From Bathynomus jamesi (lineage: Eukaryota; Arthropoda; Malacostraca; Isopoda; Cirolanidae), in contig JAJOZX010006158.1 of assembly GCA_023014485.1 (NCBI GenBank), forward strand, positions 186,001-250,000: a stretch of DNA of 64,000 bases, read 5' to 3'. This document shows positions 43,753 through 54,748 of this stretch, in pieces. How positions within the stretch are numbered: position 1 is the first letter of the stretch; every line of letters starts with the position of its first letter. The position numbers were made by a program, and so were the translations under genes. The notes beneath the pieces were generated by a model. That model did no database searches. It was not told where the DNA came from and was given only the letters and a program-made list of their open reading frames with translations.

Positions 43753-43939
43753 TATATCTAAAATATTTATTGGCAGGAGACAAATCCCATAAAAAAGTAC
43801 GGTGTTTATCCAGATAATAAACGATACAACGTATTAAACAAATTTTAACCCAAAAAACAGGACTATGGTAATAAAGAAATAACAATTACACCTGTAGTAA
43901 AACGAGTAATAATAAAAGTAATTACTATATATATATATA

Positions 43940-44797
43940 TGCTTCGCGTGGATGGCTATGATTCACCTGACCTCTGATCTTTCTACTATCTCTGACTAGG
44001 GTAATGAAAAACTTGCGGCTTTCAATGCTTCAAAAAATCAGTTCCTTCATCCTTCTACTCGTCACAATCTTTCACACGCTATCCCTTTACCTTCAACAAT
44101 ACACAACTCAATCCTTCCTCTTCTGTTAACATTCTTGGCGTTTCCTTTTTTCATGATCTTTCCTGGAAAGTTCACATATATACTCTTTCTAAAACAGTTT
44201 CTAAAAGGTTAGAAGTGCTGTACCAGCTCCGCAGTTTCTTCACCCCCACTAAATTTCTCCCTGTACAAGGGTCTTGTCCGCCCATGTATAGAGTACGTTT
44301 CTCATGTGTAGGGTGACTGAACTCGCACAACTTTACTTGAAAGGGTGGAATGAAAGGCAATTCCCGCCTCTTCCTGAGTATCTTCAACCCCTCTCTTTTC
44401 GCCGCAGTGTTGACTCGGTCTCTTTTTGCTATCGCTATTATAACGGACACTGCTCTTCTGATCTCTTCAACTGCATGCCTCCTCCTTTAAGGGGAGCACG
44501 CAGCAACAGACTGTCGATACGTTCTCATTCCTTTTCTGTCCAACTCTCTAACGCAAACGGATAATCGGTGTTTTCAGTCTTTCGTTTACTCACTCAACCG
44601 GTCAACTCTGGAACAATCTTCCTCAATCCATCTTTCCCCCTGATTATGACCGCTAAACTTTGAAACGCAGTGTCCAAGCATCTCGAAAACCTTGGACCTA
44701 GATTTTGGCGCCCTTCTTCCTCTTTATAGGTTTTATTTTTAGGGGCGTTTTTCGAGCATTCGCCCTTTGCTCCTTCTTGCAAAAAAAAAAAAAAAAT
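43940..44797 (+). pseudogene. LINE family E reverse transcriptase C-terminus with poly(A)
   Basis: Plus strand in three frames: ISDWGNEKLAAFNASK and QFLHPSTRHNLSHA; NILGVSFFHDLSWKVHI; LYKGLVRPCIEYVSHV; PLSFRRSVDSVSFCYRYYNG, HCSSDLFNCMPPPL, RLSIRSHSFSVQLSNANG; SFTHSTGQLWNNLPQSIF-like codons; tail KRSVQASRKPW. Ends in an A15-16 run at 44781-44796, which marks the true 3' end. 5' truncated and frameshifted. Confidence 0.85.
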
Positions 44798-45165
44798 TAG
44801 GTTTGAACAATCATTGAGGATCGACCTATACTCAACCCCTCAGCAGGACCCTGCCTCATCTGGGGGATCTGATGTCGCAGAGTACTGCTTTCTACTCTCA
44901 TCCTGCCCTCATACAAGCTACACACTACTGGTCACAGAACTTACACAGGAACCGGTCAATTTCTCAGTTCTTTTGGAAACACATGAAAGAATTTGGAGCT
45001 TCGTATTCTGAGAGCATCTTCCAGCTTAGTTTCCATAAGCCCCTCTCTTACTGCAGAAGGGATAATATAAAATCTACCTGTTCTCTCATTCCACTGTGTT
45101 TCTATTTCATTTCTGAAGTTTGGGACACACCCTTTGATTATTTTCCGTAGGTATATTATGGGGCT
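44798..45165. other. Spacer with an unrecognised ORF
   Basis: 44872-45150 is open for 92 codons (MSQSTAFYSHPALIQATHYW...). No motif identified; likely chance or a decayed element. Confidence 0.3.
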
Positions 45166-45381
45166 GCATCAATTTAGCGAATACACATTGAGCGAAGGAA
45201 ATTGAGCGAGTACAAATTGAGCGCCTTGACGCATTGAGCGATTAGGCTAACTGAACGAGTACAAATTGAGCGAGTGCAAACTGAGCGCAAACTGACGCAA
45301 AAATAATAAACATTCAATTTGTGAAAAATATTTATTTAAAACAGATATATTTAATTAAAATGTATATTGGATCTTCAGGTG

Positions 45382-45440
<59 letters not shown>

Positions 45441-45441
<1 letters not shown>

Positions 45442-46014
45442 GATACACACAGACCGTACATGGGACAAGGAACTCTTCTAGGAAAATTAAATCCACTATG
45501 GTCCGAATAAGTAATGGTAAATGACATATTATAGTTTTTTCTTTTTCATGATGCTAGCCCGACGTGGGCAACGGGTCACTCGCAAAGAGGTCCCAAAAAT
45601 ATAGCTTCCCTCAACAGCTATCTGCAAAGCAGATAGGATCCAGCTTTGGGGCAGGATCTAGGGTTTAAAGCAGCCTAGCCCAGCTACATTTAGAACCTCA
45701 ATATAAGCTTCTTTGATGTATTCAATCTGACGTGAAGGCAGCGAGTCTTTTGCTTATATTGAGGTTCTAAATGTAGCTGGGCTAGGTTGCTTTAAACCCT
45801 AGATCCTGTCCCAAAGCTGGATCCTATCTTCTTTGCAGATAGCTGTTGAGGGAAGCTATATTTTTGGGACCTCTTTGCGAGTGACAGTTGCCCACGTCGG
45901 ACTAGCATCATGAAAAAGAAAAAACTATAGTATTTGTCATTACTTATTCGGACTTAGTGGATTTAATTTTCCTAGAAGAGTTCCGTGTTCCATGCACGGT
46001 CTGTGTGTATCATA
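45441..46014. repeat. 574-bp near-perfect palindrome
   Basis: Arms of about 268 bp (45441-45708 and about 45754-46014) around a 45-nt loop. Paired blocks include ACACACAGACCGTACATGGG, GGAAAATTAAATCCACTA, GAGGTCCCAAAAATATAGC, GGATCTAGGGTTTAAAGC and GCCCAGCTACATTTAGAAC. I count roughly a dozen mismatches or gaps. No ORF. Confidence 0.85.
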
Positions 46015-46065
46015 AAAAACCTCAGTGAACCATTCTGAGTTCATTCCCATATATATATATATATG

Positions 46066-46114
46066 CCCGGTTAGGTCAACTGTACGCCCTTGATGATTGG
46101 TTAGGTTAAGTCTT
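46066..46114. mobile_element. CTAACC core MITE, fragment (copy 4)
   Basis: GGTTAGGTCAACTGTACGCC then CTTGATGATTGGTTAGGTTA matches the MITE centre on the opposite strand. A matching outer end, GGATCTTCAGGTGATC, lies at 45369-45384, on the other side of the 574-bp palindrome. Confidence 0.6.
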
Positions 46115-46329
46115 TGTACTGAACACATTTATGTCAATAAATTTAAATGTCATTTGTGTCACGTCAAGTCGCTCAGTTTTCTCACTCGCTCAATTTGTGC
46201 TCGTTCAGTTTGCCTAATCGGTCAATGCGTCAAGTCGCTCAATTTGTACTCGTTCAATTTCCCTCGCTCAAGGTGCACTCGCTCAATGTTTACTCGCTCA
46301 ATTGTCGAACAATCGTATCGCTCACATTT

Positions 46330-46780
46330 TCTTTCCAAAGAGTACAGTTTCAGGATTTGTAGTCGTGACCAGTAGTCTTCATCTTTCATTTCCTCTATTT
46401 TAGACTTAACACTCCTTTGTATGGCTTCTATGTAATATCTCGTTTTCTGTATGTGCTCGTGAGTGCTGAGCTGTACTCAATTATTGGTAGACTAAACTCT
46501 TTCCTAATTTTAGCATGATGTTTCCTTTTCTGCTATGGAAGCGCCTCCAGATAATTCTTATTTTTTTAGCTGTTGCAATTTTAATGTTACAGTGCTCTCT
46601 GAATTCTGCATCCGATTACATTATTACTCCGAACCCGTGACTTGTGGGTTTGGTGTTGTTATATCTGTTTGCCTTATCTTCCAACCCTGAGGCCACGTTG
46701 GTTCGGATTCAATAATTTTTTTCCTTGTATGTTATAAGTAAGTTTTGTCTGTCATTACCTGTTCGAAACACTTTATAAGG
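46330..46780 (-). pseudogene. LINE family B fragment
   Basis: Minus strand: KIEEMKDEDYWSRLQILKLY, SLERKCERY, preceded by FHSRKGNIMLKLGKSLV and further up PTWPQGWKIRQTD. Same block order as the RT tail of the LINE at 26070-27880. Truncated where the foldback at 45170-46310 begins. Confidence 0.55.
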
Positions 46781-47252
46781 TGGGAGGCGAGTGCTACTGG
46801 GTGATTATTCTTAAGCATTGGTTGCTCTGTTGAATAAGGTAGAAATGTTTACTGTCTTTAATGGGAGTGGAATTTGTCATGTGTCGAGTAATTTTCGTCA
46901 TAGCAACCCAAAGTGAAGAGATTTTGTGTGGCATCCTAATTCACAGAAAAATAATTAAACAAAATTATATTTATTACAAAAAAAAAAAAAAATCATCATC
47001 ACTATTTATCCCGCATCACATTCAGACTGACTTTGATATAGAAATAACTTTTCTTAAACGCGACCACTACTTTATTGGTGTTAATATACCATATTTATTT
47101 AGTATTATTATAAAGATAAACTAATTCATACTACTACATTATAAAATTATAATATTGTAACCTACATTTGAAAAAAACGATGGTGGCACGCGCGAAGGGT
47201 CTTAAAGTTTGAATATTGATAAGCGGTACCCAATAGAAAAACGTTGCCGATC
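46781..47252. other. AT-rich spacer with A-run
   Basis: A15 at 46977-46992. ORF 46861-47124 spans it and has no recognisable motif. Nothing else supported. Confidence 0.45.
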
Positions 47253-47645
47253 CCTGAACTCAGTGGCGGTTCCTCATATGGGCAATATGGGCAGCCGCAC
47301 AGGGCGGCATTTGTGGAGGGGCGGCATGAGCGCCTGCAAAAAAAATAAAAATAAAAATAAGAATAAATAAATAAAGAAATAAATAAAAATACAAAATAAA
47401 ATAAAATAAATAATAAAAGATCAATGACTTTGCATCAAGGAAGGTAAGAAGAGTCAGGCTTTAGATGGCAGTTGTGCTGTGGTGCAATTTATTTTGTTTC
47501 TTGTTCAAAGTGTAGCATAATAATTACCCTCTCTTAAGTGTCTTATTCTATTTATGTGATAGAGCATTTGTACAATTTAGAAATTTGATTCTCTAGTTTA
47601 TTTATGGCAGTTGTGCAATTTAATTTGTATTTTTCCTGTTCATAG

Positions 47646-48109
47646 TGTAGTGAATACTCTTATTTTAGTTTCAAGATAAATGTTAATTTTACAGTCTTGA
47701 ATTTCGGAATAGCTATAAATTCATTTTAAATTAGTTACCCCTCATAATTCAATTGTGAACCACATTAATACTAATTTTATGTATACTATATTATTTTAGT
47801 GTATGTAAACATAATTAATTATATATCACAATTGTCAGTTAATTATTTATATTCAAATATTTATTTTAATCTAATACCATGTCCATTTTACAAATAAATA
47901 ATAGAAATCCAAGGGTTATATTTTCCACCTTTGGTACTGTCGCAGTTTCGCCTAACGGACTCAATACGGCTAGTGAGATAATCACTGGTTGGCACTTAAC
48001 CAGCGGCAGTGCTTGTGGCTACATCATCCAGGTTAACCTATACCGGATAGATGCGCTACGGTCCCAAGCCGTAGCTTGCCTAGGCCGACGACGACGACGT
48101 AAACCAACA
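47646..48109 (+). repeat. Gypsy 5' LTR
   Basis: 464 bp, TGTAGTG...CCAACA. AT-rich first two thirds, GACGACGACGACG near the end. Contains a start-like ATG at 47879 that opens a 96-codon ORF into the leader; probably not a gene. Confidence 0.93.
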
Positions 48110-48110
48110 A

Positions 48111-48128
48111 TTGGTGACTCCGGAGTTG
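48111..48128 (+). other. Primer-binding site
   Basis: TGGTGACTCCGGAGTTGG begins two bases after the LTR; the TGG start is complementary to a tRNA CCA end. The donor tRNA was not identified. Confidence 0.65.
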
Positions 48129-48142
48129 GATTCCCCCCTTTT

Positions 48143-48301
48143 ACCCGAACGACTAGGATTAGACTGTAACGTCGTTCGTGCCCATCACCCCCTTCACCCG
48201 AGCGACTAGGACTAGACTGTAACGTCGTTCGTGCCCATCACCCCCTTCACCCGAGCGACTAGGATCAGACTGTAATGTCGCTCGTGCCCTCTGCCCCTCA
48301 C
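48143..48301 (+). repeat. 53-bp tandem repeat, three units, in the Gypsy leader
   Basis: Units start at 48143, 48196 and 48249 (ACCCGAGCGACTAGGA, CTGTAACGTCGTTCGTG). Falls between primer-binding site and gag. Confidence 0.9.
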
Positions 48302-48397
48302 CCCTGCCCGTGCGCTCTGTGCCTGCGCTCGTCTCAACCTCCACTCCTTCGTTGGTAACTTGTCGTCTTGCTTGTACGTCAGCAAGCATAGGAGAAG

Positions 48398-49161
48398 ATG
48401 CCTGACGACGCTGGTGCCATCTCCCACTTGAGCGTAAAGCTCCCCGTCTTCTGGCCGGGTGATCCATTTATTTGGTTCCACCAAGTGGAATCACAATTCA
48501 ACTTGGGAAGGATCACCGCTAGCAGGACGAAATACGATCATGTTTTGTCCTCTCTACCAGCGAGCATCATCTCTGAAGTCCGTGACGTCATCGTGTCTAC
48601 TTCCACGAGTGAGGACCCATACAACGATCTGAAGTCTGCCATCCTGTGCCGCACCACTGTCTCCGACGTGAGAAACTACATCAGTTAATCTCAAAAGAAG
48701 AACTTGGAGACCGTAAGCCCACTCAAATGCTGAGGGCTATGCAGTGCGCTCTAGGCGAACGCGCACAAACCTTCGATAAGGACATCTTTAGACAGTTGTT
48801 CTTGCAGAAACTTCCTCCATCAGCTCAGCGTGTCTTGGCCACTATGGATCCTGCTACTCCAGTTGATAAACTAGCAGAAACTGCCGACAAAGTAGTGGAG
48901 ATTGACACAGCTCCGGTCAACAACGTGAACACACAATCGGAACTGGAGTTGAAAGTGAAAGAGTTAAGTCAACAACTCAACCACGTTTGTTCTCTGCTAC
49001 AAAATCAACGGCAAAGAAGCCATTCTCGGTCAAGATTTACGAAGAGGCATCGTTCGAGTTCCGGGAAGATCTGCTTCTACCACGCTAAATTTGGAAAGAA
49101 GGCTAGGAAGTGCATCTCCCCTTGCAATTTTTCGTCGGAAAACCCCAGCAGCGAGTCCTAA
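48398..49161 (+). pseudogene. Gypsy gag
   Basis: MPDDAGAISHLSVKLPVFW start; retrotransposon capsid pattern WFHQVESQFNLGRIT, then LISKEELGDRKPTQMLRAMQ and FLQKLPPSAQRVLA. Ends with a basic RSRFTKRHRS patch and a knuckle C-x2-H-x9-C-x3-C ([14 protein letters not shown]). The frame changes near 48660, so at least one indel is present. Confidence 0.85.
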
Positions 49162-52100
49162 TGGCGTCTAGTACTCGCACTGCCAACCTGTTATTCATAA
49201 AGGACAGGAACTCTGGTGTCAATTTCTTGGTCGATACCGGAGCGTCAGTCAGTGTATTCCCTCAAAAATCTGGTCATACGCACTCGGAATCTCCGCCTCT
49301 ATACGCTGCTAACGGTTCACGCATACCCACGTACGGTACTCAGTCGCGTGAACTAAACTTGGGCCTTCACCGATCCTTCAAGTGGATTTTCATTTGTGCT
49401 CAAGTGCAGCATCCCATAATCGGCGCTGACTTCCTCCAGCATTTCAAACTCCTGGTGGATCTTGACAAGCGACGCTTATGCGACCAGGCCACACTGCTTT
49501 CTGTTCTTGCCAAACAGGTTGCCCTTCCGGACGCCTCGAACTCTGCACTTTCCCTCGTTCCCCCTAATTCCATGTACCAGTGCCTTTTCCAGCGATATCC
49601 AGGAATTCTTCAACCGATGCAGATGGGTGATACCATTAAGCACACCATTACCCATCACATTACAACAAAAGGTCCCCCTGTGTTTGCAAAACCCAGACGT
49701 CTTGCCCCGGACAAACTGAAAGCTGCCAAATCGGAATTCCAGCTTATGCTGGATCTTGGGATAATAAGACCTTCCAAAAGCAGTTGGTCCTCTCCCCTAC
49801 ACCTGGTCCAGAAGAAGTCAGGAGACTGGAGACCATGTGGGGATTACCGGTTTTTGAATTCGACAACCATCCCGGACCGATATCCGGTACAAATGTCCAA
49901 GACTTTACTTCTCTTCTCCACGGCAAATCTATCTTCAGTAAAATAGATCTCGTTAAGGCTTTCCACCACATTCCCGTAGAGCCTTCGATATTCCCAAGAC
50001 TGCAGTTTGTACACCATTTGGGTTATTCGAATTTTTGAAGATGCCGTTCGGGCTACGGAATGCTGCGCAAACCTTTCAGAGGTTTATAGATGAGGTCACC
50101 AGAGGCTTAGACTTTGTTTATGCCTACATCGATGATTTGCTTGTGGCCAGCTCAACGGAAGAGGAACATAAGGAACATCTTTCACTCCTCTTTCAACGCT
50201 TAGAACAATACGGTGTTACTATTAATGCATCTAAGTGTGTGTTTGCACAGCCAACCTTGGAATTTCTTGGTCACACGATTTCGCAGCACGGAATTACCCC
50301 CCTTCAGGACAAGTGTGAAGTGATAAAAAATTACCCTATGCCAAATAATCAGCGTGAGTTACGTCGGTTTCTAGGTTTGGTCAATTATTACCACAAGTTC
50401 ATTAAAAACTGTGCCAGTGTTCTTGCTCCTCTACACGCTATGATCACACACAAACGCAAGGTAACGAAATTGGTATGGTGTAGCGATAGTTTACAGGCGT
50501 TCGACAATGCCAAAAATGCTATCAATAGTGCATTGTCTTTGTCATTTCCTATCAGTGATGCCCCCCTAACTCTGACGGTCGATGCATCAGATGTTGCGAT
50601 CGGTGAGTGTTGGAACAAACCATTAACGGTCAACAAGCACCCATCGCGTTTTACTCGTAAAAGCTGCAGCCAGCCCAAACGCGTTATAGTGCTTTCGGAC
50701 GTGAACTTCTTGCTATTTACTTAAACGTGAAGCATTTTCAACATTTCCTTGAAGGCCGAGAGTTTTGTGTTTTTACCGACCACAAACCTTTGGTCACTGT
50801 CTTCAATAAAAACAGCTGTAACCACTCTCCCAGAGTCATCAGGCAACTCGATTATATCTCGCAATTTACCACAGATATCCGCCACATCAAAGGTGTCTTG
50901 AACACTCCAGCGGATGCACTCTCAAGAATAGAGATTACTTCTGTTACCCTCAGCTCTACACTGTGGAATGCTATTGCACAGGATCAAGATAAGGATACGG
51001 AACTACAAGACCTGCTCAGAGAAGACTCCACTCACTCACTTTCCCTCAAGAAAATGAGTATGCCAGGATTGTCTGTGCCCCTCTATTGCGACGTATCAAC
51101 AGCTGCTATTCGCCCTTATGTCCCTCCATGTCACAGACAACAGTCTTCATGGATCTTCATAAGCCCTCCCATCCTGGTATCCGTGCTTCGCAACACCTGG
51201 TTACCTCTCGCTTTGTTTGGCCCTCGATGCGGAAGGATGTCAAACATTGGACCAAAACGTGCCTTGCCTGCCAGCGTGCCAAAGTCCAAAGGCACACCAG
51301 GTCCCCCTTTGACGCATTTCCGCCCCCATCCCAGCGATTTGAGGTAATTCATGTAGACATTGTTGGCCCTCTTCCAGTGATTCAAGGCCAACGTTATCTG
51401 CTCACCTGTCTCGACCGCTTTTCCAGATGGCCTGAAGCCATCCCACTTCCTGATATCCAAGCGGACACTGTTGCAAGAGCCTTTCTTCATGGATGGGTAT
51501 CAAGATTTGGATTGCCGACAAAAGTCATCACTGACCAAGGTCGCCAATTTGAGTCTTCGCTTTGGAAGAAGTTTACCAGCTTGTTGGGTACAGTACATGC
51601 GCATACCTGTGCGTATCATCCGCAAGCTAACGGCCTCGTCGAACGCTTCCATCGCCAGCTGAAGTCATCCCTTATGTGTCACGAAGACTCCCATTGGATG
51701 GATAAGCTTCCACTCGTGTTGCTTGGTATTCGCTCTGCATTTAAGAGTGATCTGAAGACTACAGCGGCTGAACTAGTCTATGGAACAACACTGCGGCTAC
51801 CAGGTGGCTACTTCACTGCAGGGGATAAGTCATGTGATCCTACGGAATTCGCTCAAACACTTTCCTCTCACATGCAGTCCCTTCAGCCTGTTCCCCCTCG
51901 ATTGACTACCCAACAGAACATCTTTGTTTCCCCAGCCCTCCAGTCTTGCACCCACGTTTTCGTTCGTGTACCTCTCCCAAAACGGCCTCTCCAATGTCCA
52001 TATGACGGGCCCTATGAAGTTCTCCGACGTACGCGCAAATCATTTCTCATCCAGCGCGGTTCCAAGGTCGACAAGGTTTCTATCGATCGTCTTAAGCCTG

Positions 52101-52183
52101 CGTTTTTGGAATCAACCTTAAGCGAGGAACATGTAGCTACCAAAAAGGTTCAGCGGAAATCTGTGTCGTTCGGAACTCTTTGA
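49110..52183 (+). pseudogene. Gypsy pol (protease, RT, RNase H, integrase)
   Basis: Overlaps gag by about 50 nt in another frame, which may be natural. Protease [13 protein letters not shown] (49226). [65 protein letters not shown], catalytic AYIDDLLVA (50121). RNase H: LTVDASDVAIG, FCVFTDHKPL. Integrase: zinc-binding HPGIRASQH...CLACQ, then VDIVGPL, VITDQGRQFES and PQANGLVERFH giving D, D, E. Frame changes near 49940, 50035, 50720 and 51090 prevent one polyprotein. ORF ends at 52183. Confidence 0.9.
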
Positions 52184-52193
52184 ACTTCCTCTC

Positions 52194-52204
52194 TGGTGGG
52201 GGAG
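52194..52204 (+). other. Polypurine tract
   Basis: TGGTGGGGGAG immediately before the 3' LTR; primes plus-strand synthesis. Confidence 0.75.
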
Positions 52205-52206
52205 TG

Positions 52207-52670
52207 TGTAGTGAATACTCTTATTTTAGTTTCAAGATAAATGTTAATTTTACAGTCTTGAATTTCGGAATAGCTATAAATTCATTTTAAATTAGTTACC
52301 CCTCATAATTCAATTGTGAACCACATTAATACTAATTTTATGTATACTATATTATTTTAGTGTATGTAAACATAATTAATTATATATCACAATTGTCAGT
52401 TAATTATTTATATTCAAATATTTATTTTAATCTAATACCATGTCCATTTTACAAATAAATAATAGAAATCCAAGGGTTATATTTTCCACCTTTGGTACTG
52501 TCGCAGTTTCGCCTAACGGACTCAATACGGCTAGTGAGATAATCACTGGTTGGCACTTAACCAGCGGCAGTGCTTATGGCTACATCATCCAGGTTAACCT
52601 ATACCGGATAGATGCGCTACGGTCCCAAGCCGTAGCTTGCCTAGGCCGACGACGACGACGTAAACCAACA
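52207..52670 (+). repeat. Gypsy 3' LTR
   Basis: 464 bp; same as the 5' LTR apart from the single difference near 52577. Confidence 0.93.
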
Positions 52671-52934
52671 ATAGTATCATAATTACATTCTCTTAAGTGA
52701 GTTATTCTATTTACGTGATGAAGGATTTGTAAAATTCAGAAATTTGAGTCTTTGTTTTGGTTCTGAAGTTCCAACAATTAGTCCAATAAAAAGTTATTTT
52801 GTGAAAGAGTTATGTCTGTCCTTTATTTTGGGGGGATTCGAATGTGTGTGTGTTGGCGAACAGGGGGGGGGGCGCTGAAGGTGAGGTTCGCCCAGGGCGT
52901 CATGTAAGCTAGGACCGCCACTGCCTGAACTAGT

Positions 52935-53981
52935 AGTGGCTTGACTATATTTTCTCTGCATGGCACTCCATGTATTTGGCCGTGGTGCTGAATTTTCTCG
53001 TATTTGTAATATAACCTTAATGCATCCTCTTCCAAGAATTCGAATTTATTTTAATATCATGTAGGTACATGTTCTTGACTAGTCTGTATCTTTCAAAATA
53101 TTCATCCGGATTTTCTATTACCATCTCGGTCTTAAAGATACTAAACAGAGTTGAATTGTTGCTTGAACAATTCGCTCATCTCTTTTCGGTCATTTGTGCA
53201 TTCGTTTACTCGATCTTTTAATGGACCAACACTCTTAGACATTTTCTTCCTTTTAGCAAAGGTTGTAAAAATATTTGTGCGCGCGTTTTTTGCTCCGTTG
53301 TTTTCCTCCTCGTTCGTCTTGCGGTTGACCGGTTTTTCGGTTCAATTCTATTTCGTGTATTTACCTCCGACCCATCCCCCAAAGCTTAGGTCTCCTTGCG
53401 CCCGTTTTGCATCTCCAGATATTTTTATGGTTTGTTTCCGTTGTCTAAATAACGTTCCGAGCTTCCTCTCGAGTTTGCTACGTTTTCTTTTTTTGTTTCT
53501 TCGGAATATGCTTCAGCATTGTAGGGTTTAGTTTCGTTTTTGTAACAGAAATATCATTTCTTCCATTATTTTTTCGTGAAATAACAATTCCTATTCTACT
53601 TCCTTCAATTCTGTATTTATATTTGTTCAATCTGCTTTCTTTGAATTCACATTTAATCCTTCCATTTCTTTAGAACAAGTTCTGAGTCTTATGTTTTCTA
53701 CCTTAACTATATTTAAATATCGACTGGTAGGATCAGACAAACTGGTTACATTGCATTTTTACCTATTATCAAGTTGTTATTTGCCATTATTAAATCCAAC
53801 GCATTCTCCTTTCGAGTAGCTTCACAAATTTTACGGTTAAATGCATAATTTTCCATAATATCTGATCGTATTATTGCCCGAGTTCTGTCGTCTTTTGAAA
53901 CGTTGTCGTGGAACTTAAAAAGGTAACTTCATTTTTCTTCCATGTTATGAATGGGAAGTTAGAATCCCACAAATTAATATA
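52935..53981 (-). pseudogene. LINE family C, linker and endonuclease end (right part)
   Basis: Minus strand: KKMSKSVGPLKDRVNECTND, RKEMSELFKQQFNSVFS and WKRMH (52990-53270) is the segment just before RT; 53700-53730 SDPTSRYLN matches SDRIFEGLNINSKK of the plus-strand copy at 56160. Heavily stopped. The mariner at 53982-54748 splits the endonuclease. Confidence 0.55.
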
Positions 53982-54748
53982 CAGCGTGTCCCATAAGTCC
54001 GGCATCATAGGAAAAATAATAAAAAAGGCAAAACAAAAGCTTTTATTTCCAGAACGTGCTCAATATGTCCACCATTGTTTTCAATACACAAATTCAGAAG
54101 TGATACCCAGTCAGCAAGCACACGGTGAGTGATGTCAGGAGTAATGGTGTTACATGCCCCAATAATGCGCTGCCGCAAGTGTTCAACACTCCTAATTTTC
54201 TCTGCGTATACCAGCGCTTTCAAGTGGCCCCAGAGATAAAAATCTAGTGGCGTGAGATCCGGGCTTCTAGCTGGCCATTCCACAGTCCCTCGACGTCCTA
54301 TCCAATAACCAGGGAATTGGTGGTACAGGTATTCCCTTACTTGGGTGCTGTAATGTGCAGGAGCGCCGTCTTGCTGGAACCATGTTGGGAAATTTCCTTC
54401 TTCGTTCAAGACATTGGGAAATGCTTCTTCCTTGAGCATACGTAGGTAGGTGCCTCCAGTGACATGTTCATCGAAAAAGAGGGGGCCTATGATGCGATCC
54501 TTCCAAATGCCACACCATACCATCACCCGAGATGCACCTTGTTCCTTTGAAGAGGTATACCAGTGAGGGTTGTTTTGAGACCAGTAGCGGGTGTTCTGTC
54601 GATTTACCTCACCATTTCCATAAAAAACAGCCTCGTCACTGAACAGAATGGTGGAGGGGAAATTGGCATCCCGAGCATATGAATTATGGTTTGTAGAAAT
54701 AGAAAATTATGAATTCCTCCTATGATGCCGGACTTATGGGACACCCTG
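53982..54748. mobile_element. DD41D mariner inserted in LINE family C
   Basis: Ends CAGCGTGTCCCATAAGTCCG and mirror ending GGGACACCCTG, each with TA outside (53980-53981, 54749-54750). 767 bp with a minus transposase lacking its N-terminus. Confidence 0.88.
54010..54700 (-). pseudogene. DD41D mariner transposase, catalytic domain only
   Basis: Continuous minus frame from about 54695: STILFSDEAVFYGNGEV (first D), NTRYWSQNNPHWY, MVWCGIWKDRIIGPLFF, FQQDGAPAHYSTQVREYLY (second D), WIGRRGTVEWPARSPD, LTPLDFYLWGHLKALVY (third D, 41 residues after the second), GACNTITPDITHRVL, ENNGGHIEHVL. DNA-binding N-terminus deleted; the catalytic part itself looks intact. Confidence 0.88.

Larger units (their letters stand above)
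45170..46310. mobile_element. Large foldback with GAGCGA-repeat arms
   Basis: Arms 45170-45305 and 46155-46310 mirror each other and are built from units such as TTGAGCGAGTACAAATTGAG, CATTGAGCGATTAGGC and CTGAACGAGTAC. Unit spacing differs slightly between arms. Interior holds remnants of the CTAACC MITE and a 574-bp hairpin. No TSD or transposase found; the style resembles the MULE-type ends at 1699 and 31941. Confidence 0.65.
47646..52670 (+). mobile_element. Gypsy LTR retrotransposon, complete structure
   Basis: 5,025 bp with 464-bp LTRs, 4-bp TSD atag (47642-47645, 52671-52674), primer-binding site, gag, protease, RT, RNase H, integrase and polypurine tract in Gypsy order. LTRs differ at one position noticed by eye (GCTTGTGG against GCTTATGG), pointing to a very recent insertion. 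The gag-pol frames are nevertheless broken at four or five places. Confidence 0.93.
47261..52923. mobile_element. Non-autonomous hAT element, host of the Gypsy insertion
   Basis: Ends CAGTGGCGGTTCCTC and GACCGCCACTG; perfect 8-bp TSD cctgaact at 47253-47260 and 52924-52931. Without the Gypsy insertion it is about 0.63 kb. Interior: an AAATA-rich tract (47340-47418) and a roughly 165-bp direct duplication (47515-47640 against 52675-52770). A C/G run (52863-52872) lies near the right end. No transposase. Confidence 0.88.

Noticed and set aside
44872..45150. 92-codon ORF as a small gene
   Set aside because: No motif, no start context and no neighbour support; left as unrecognised.
47879..48169. 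96-codon ORF at the 5' LTR, repeated in the 3' LTR at 52440
   Set aside because: It is LTR sequence read in one frame; no separate gene is supported.
48143..48301. Spaced repeats as a CRISPR array
   Set aside because: Units are contiguous 53-bp tandem repeats in a Gypsy leader, in a eukaryotic genome.
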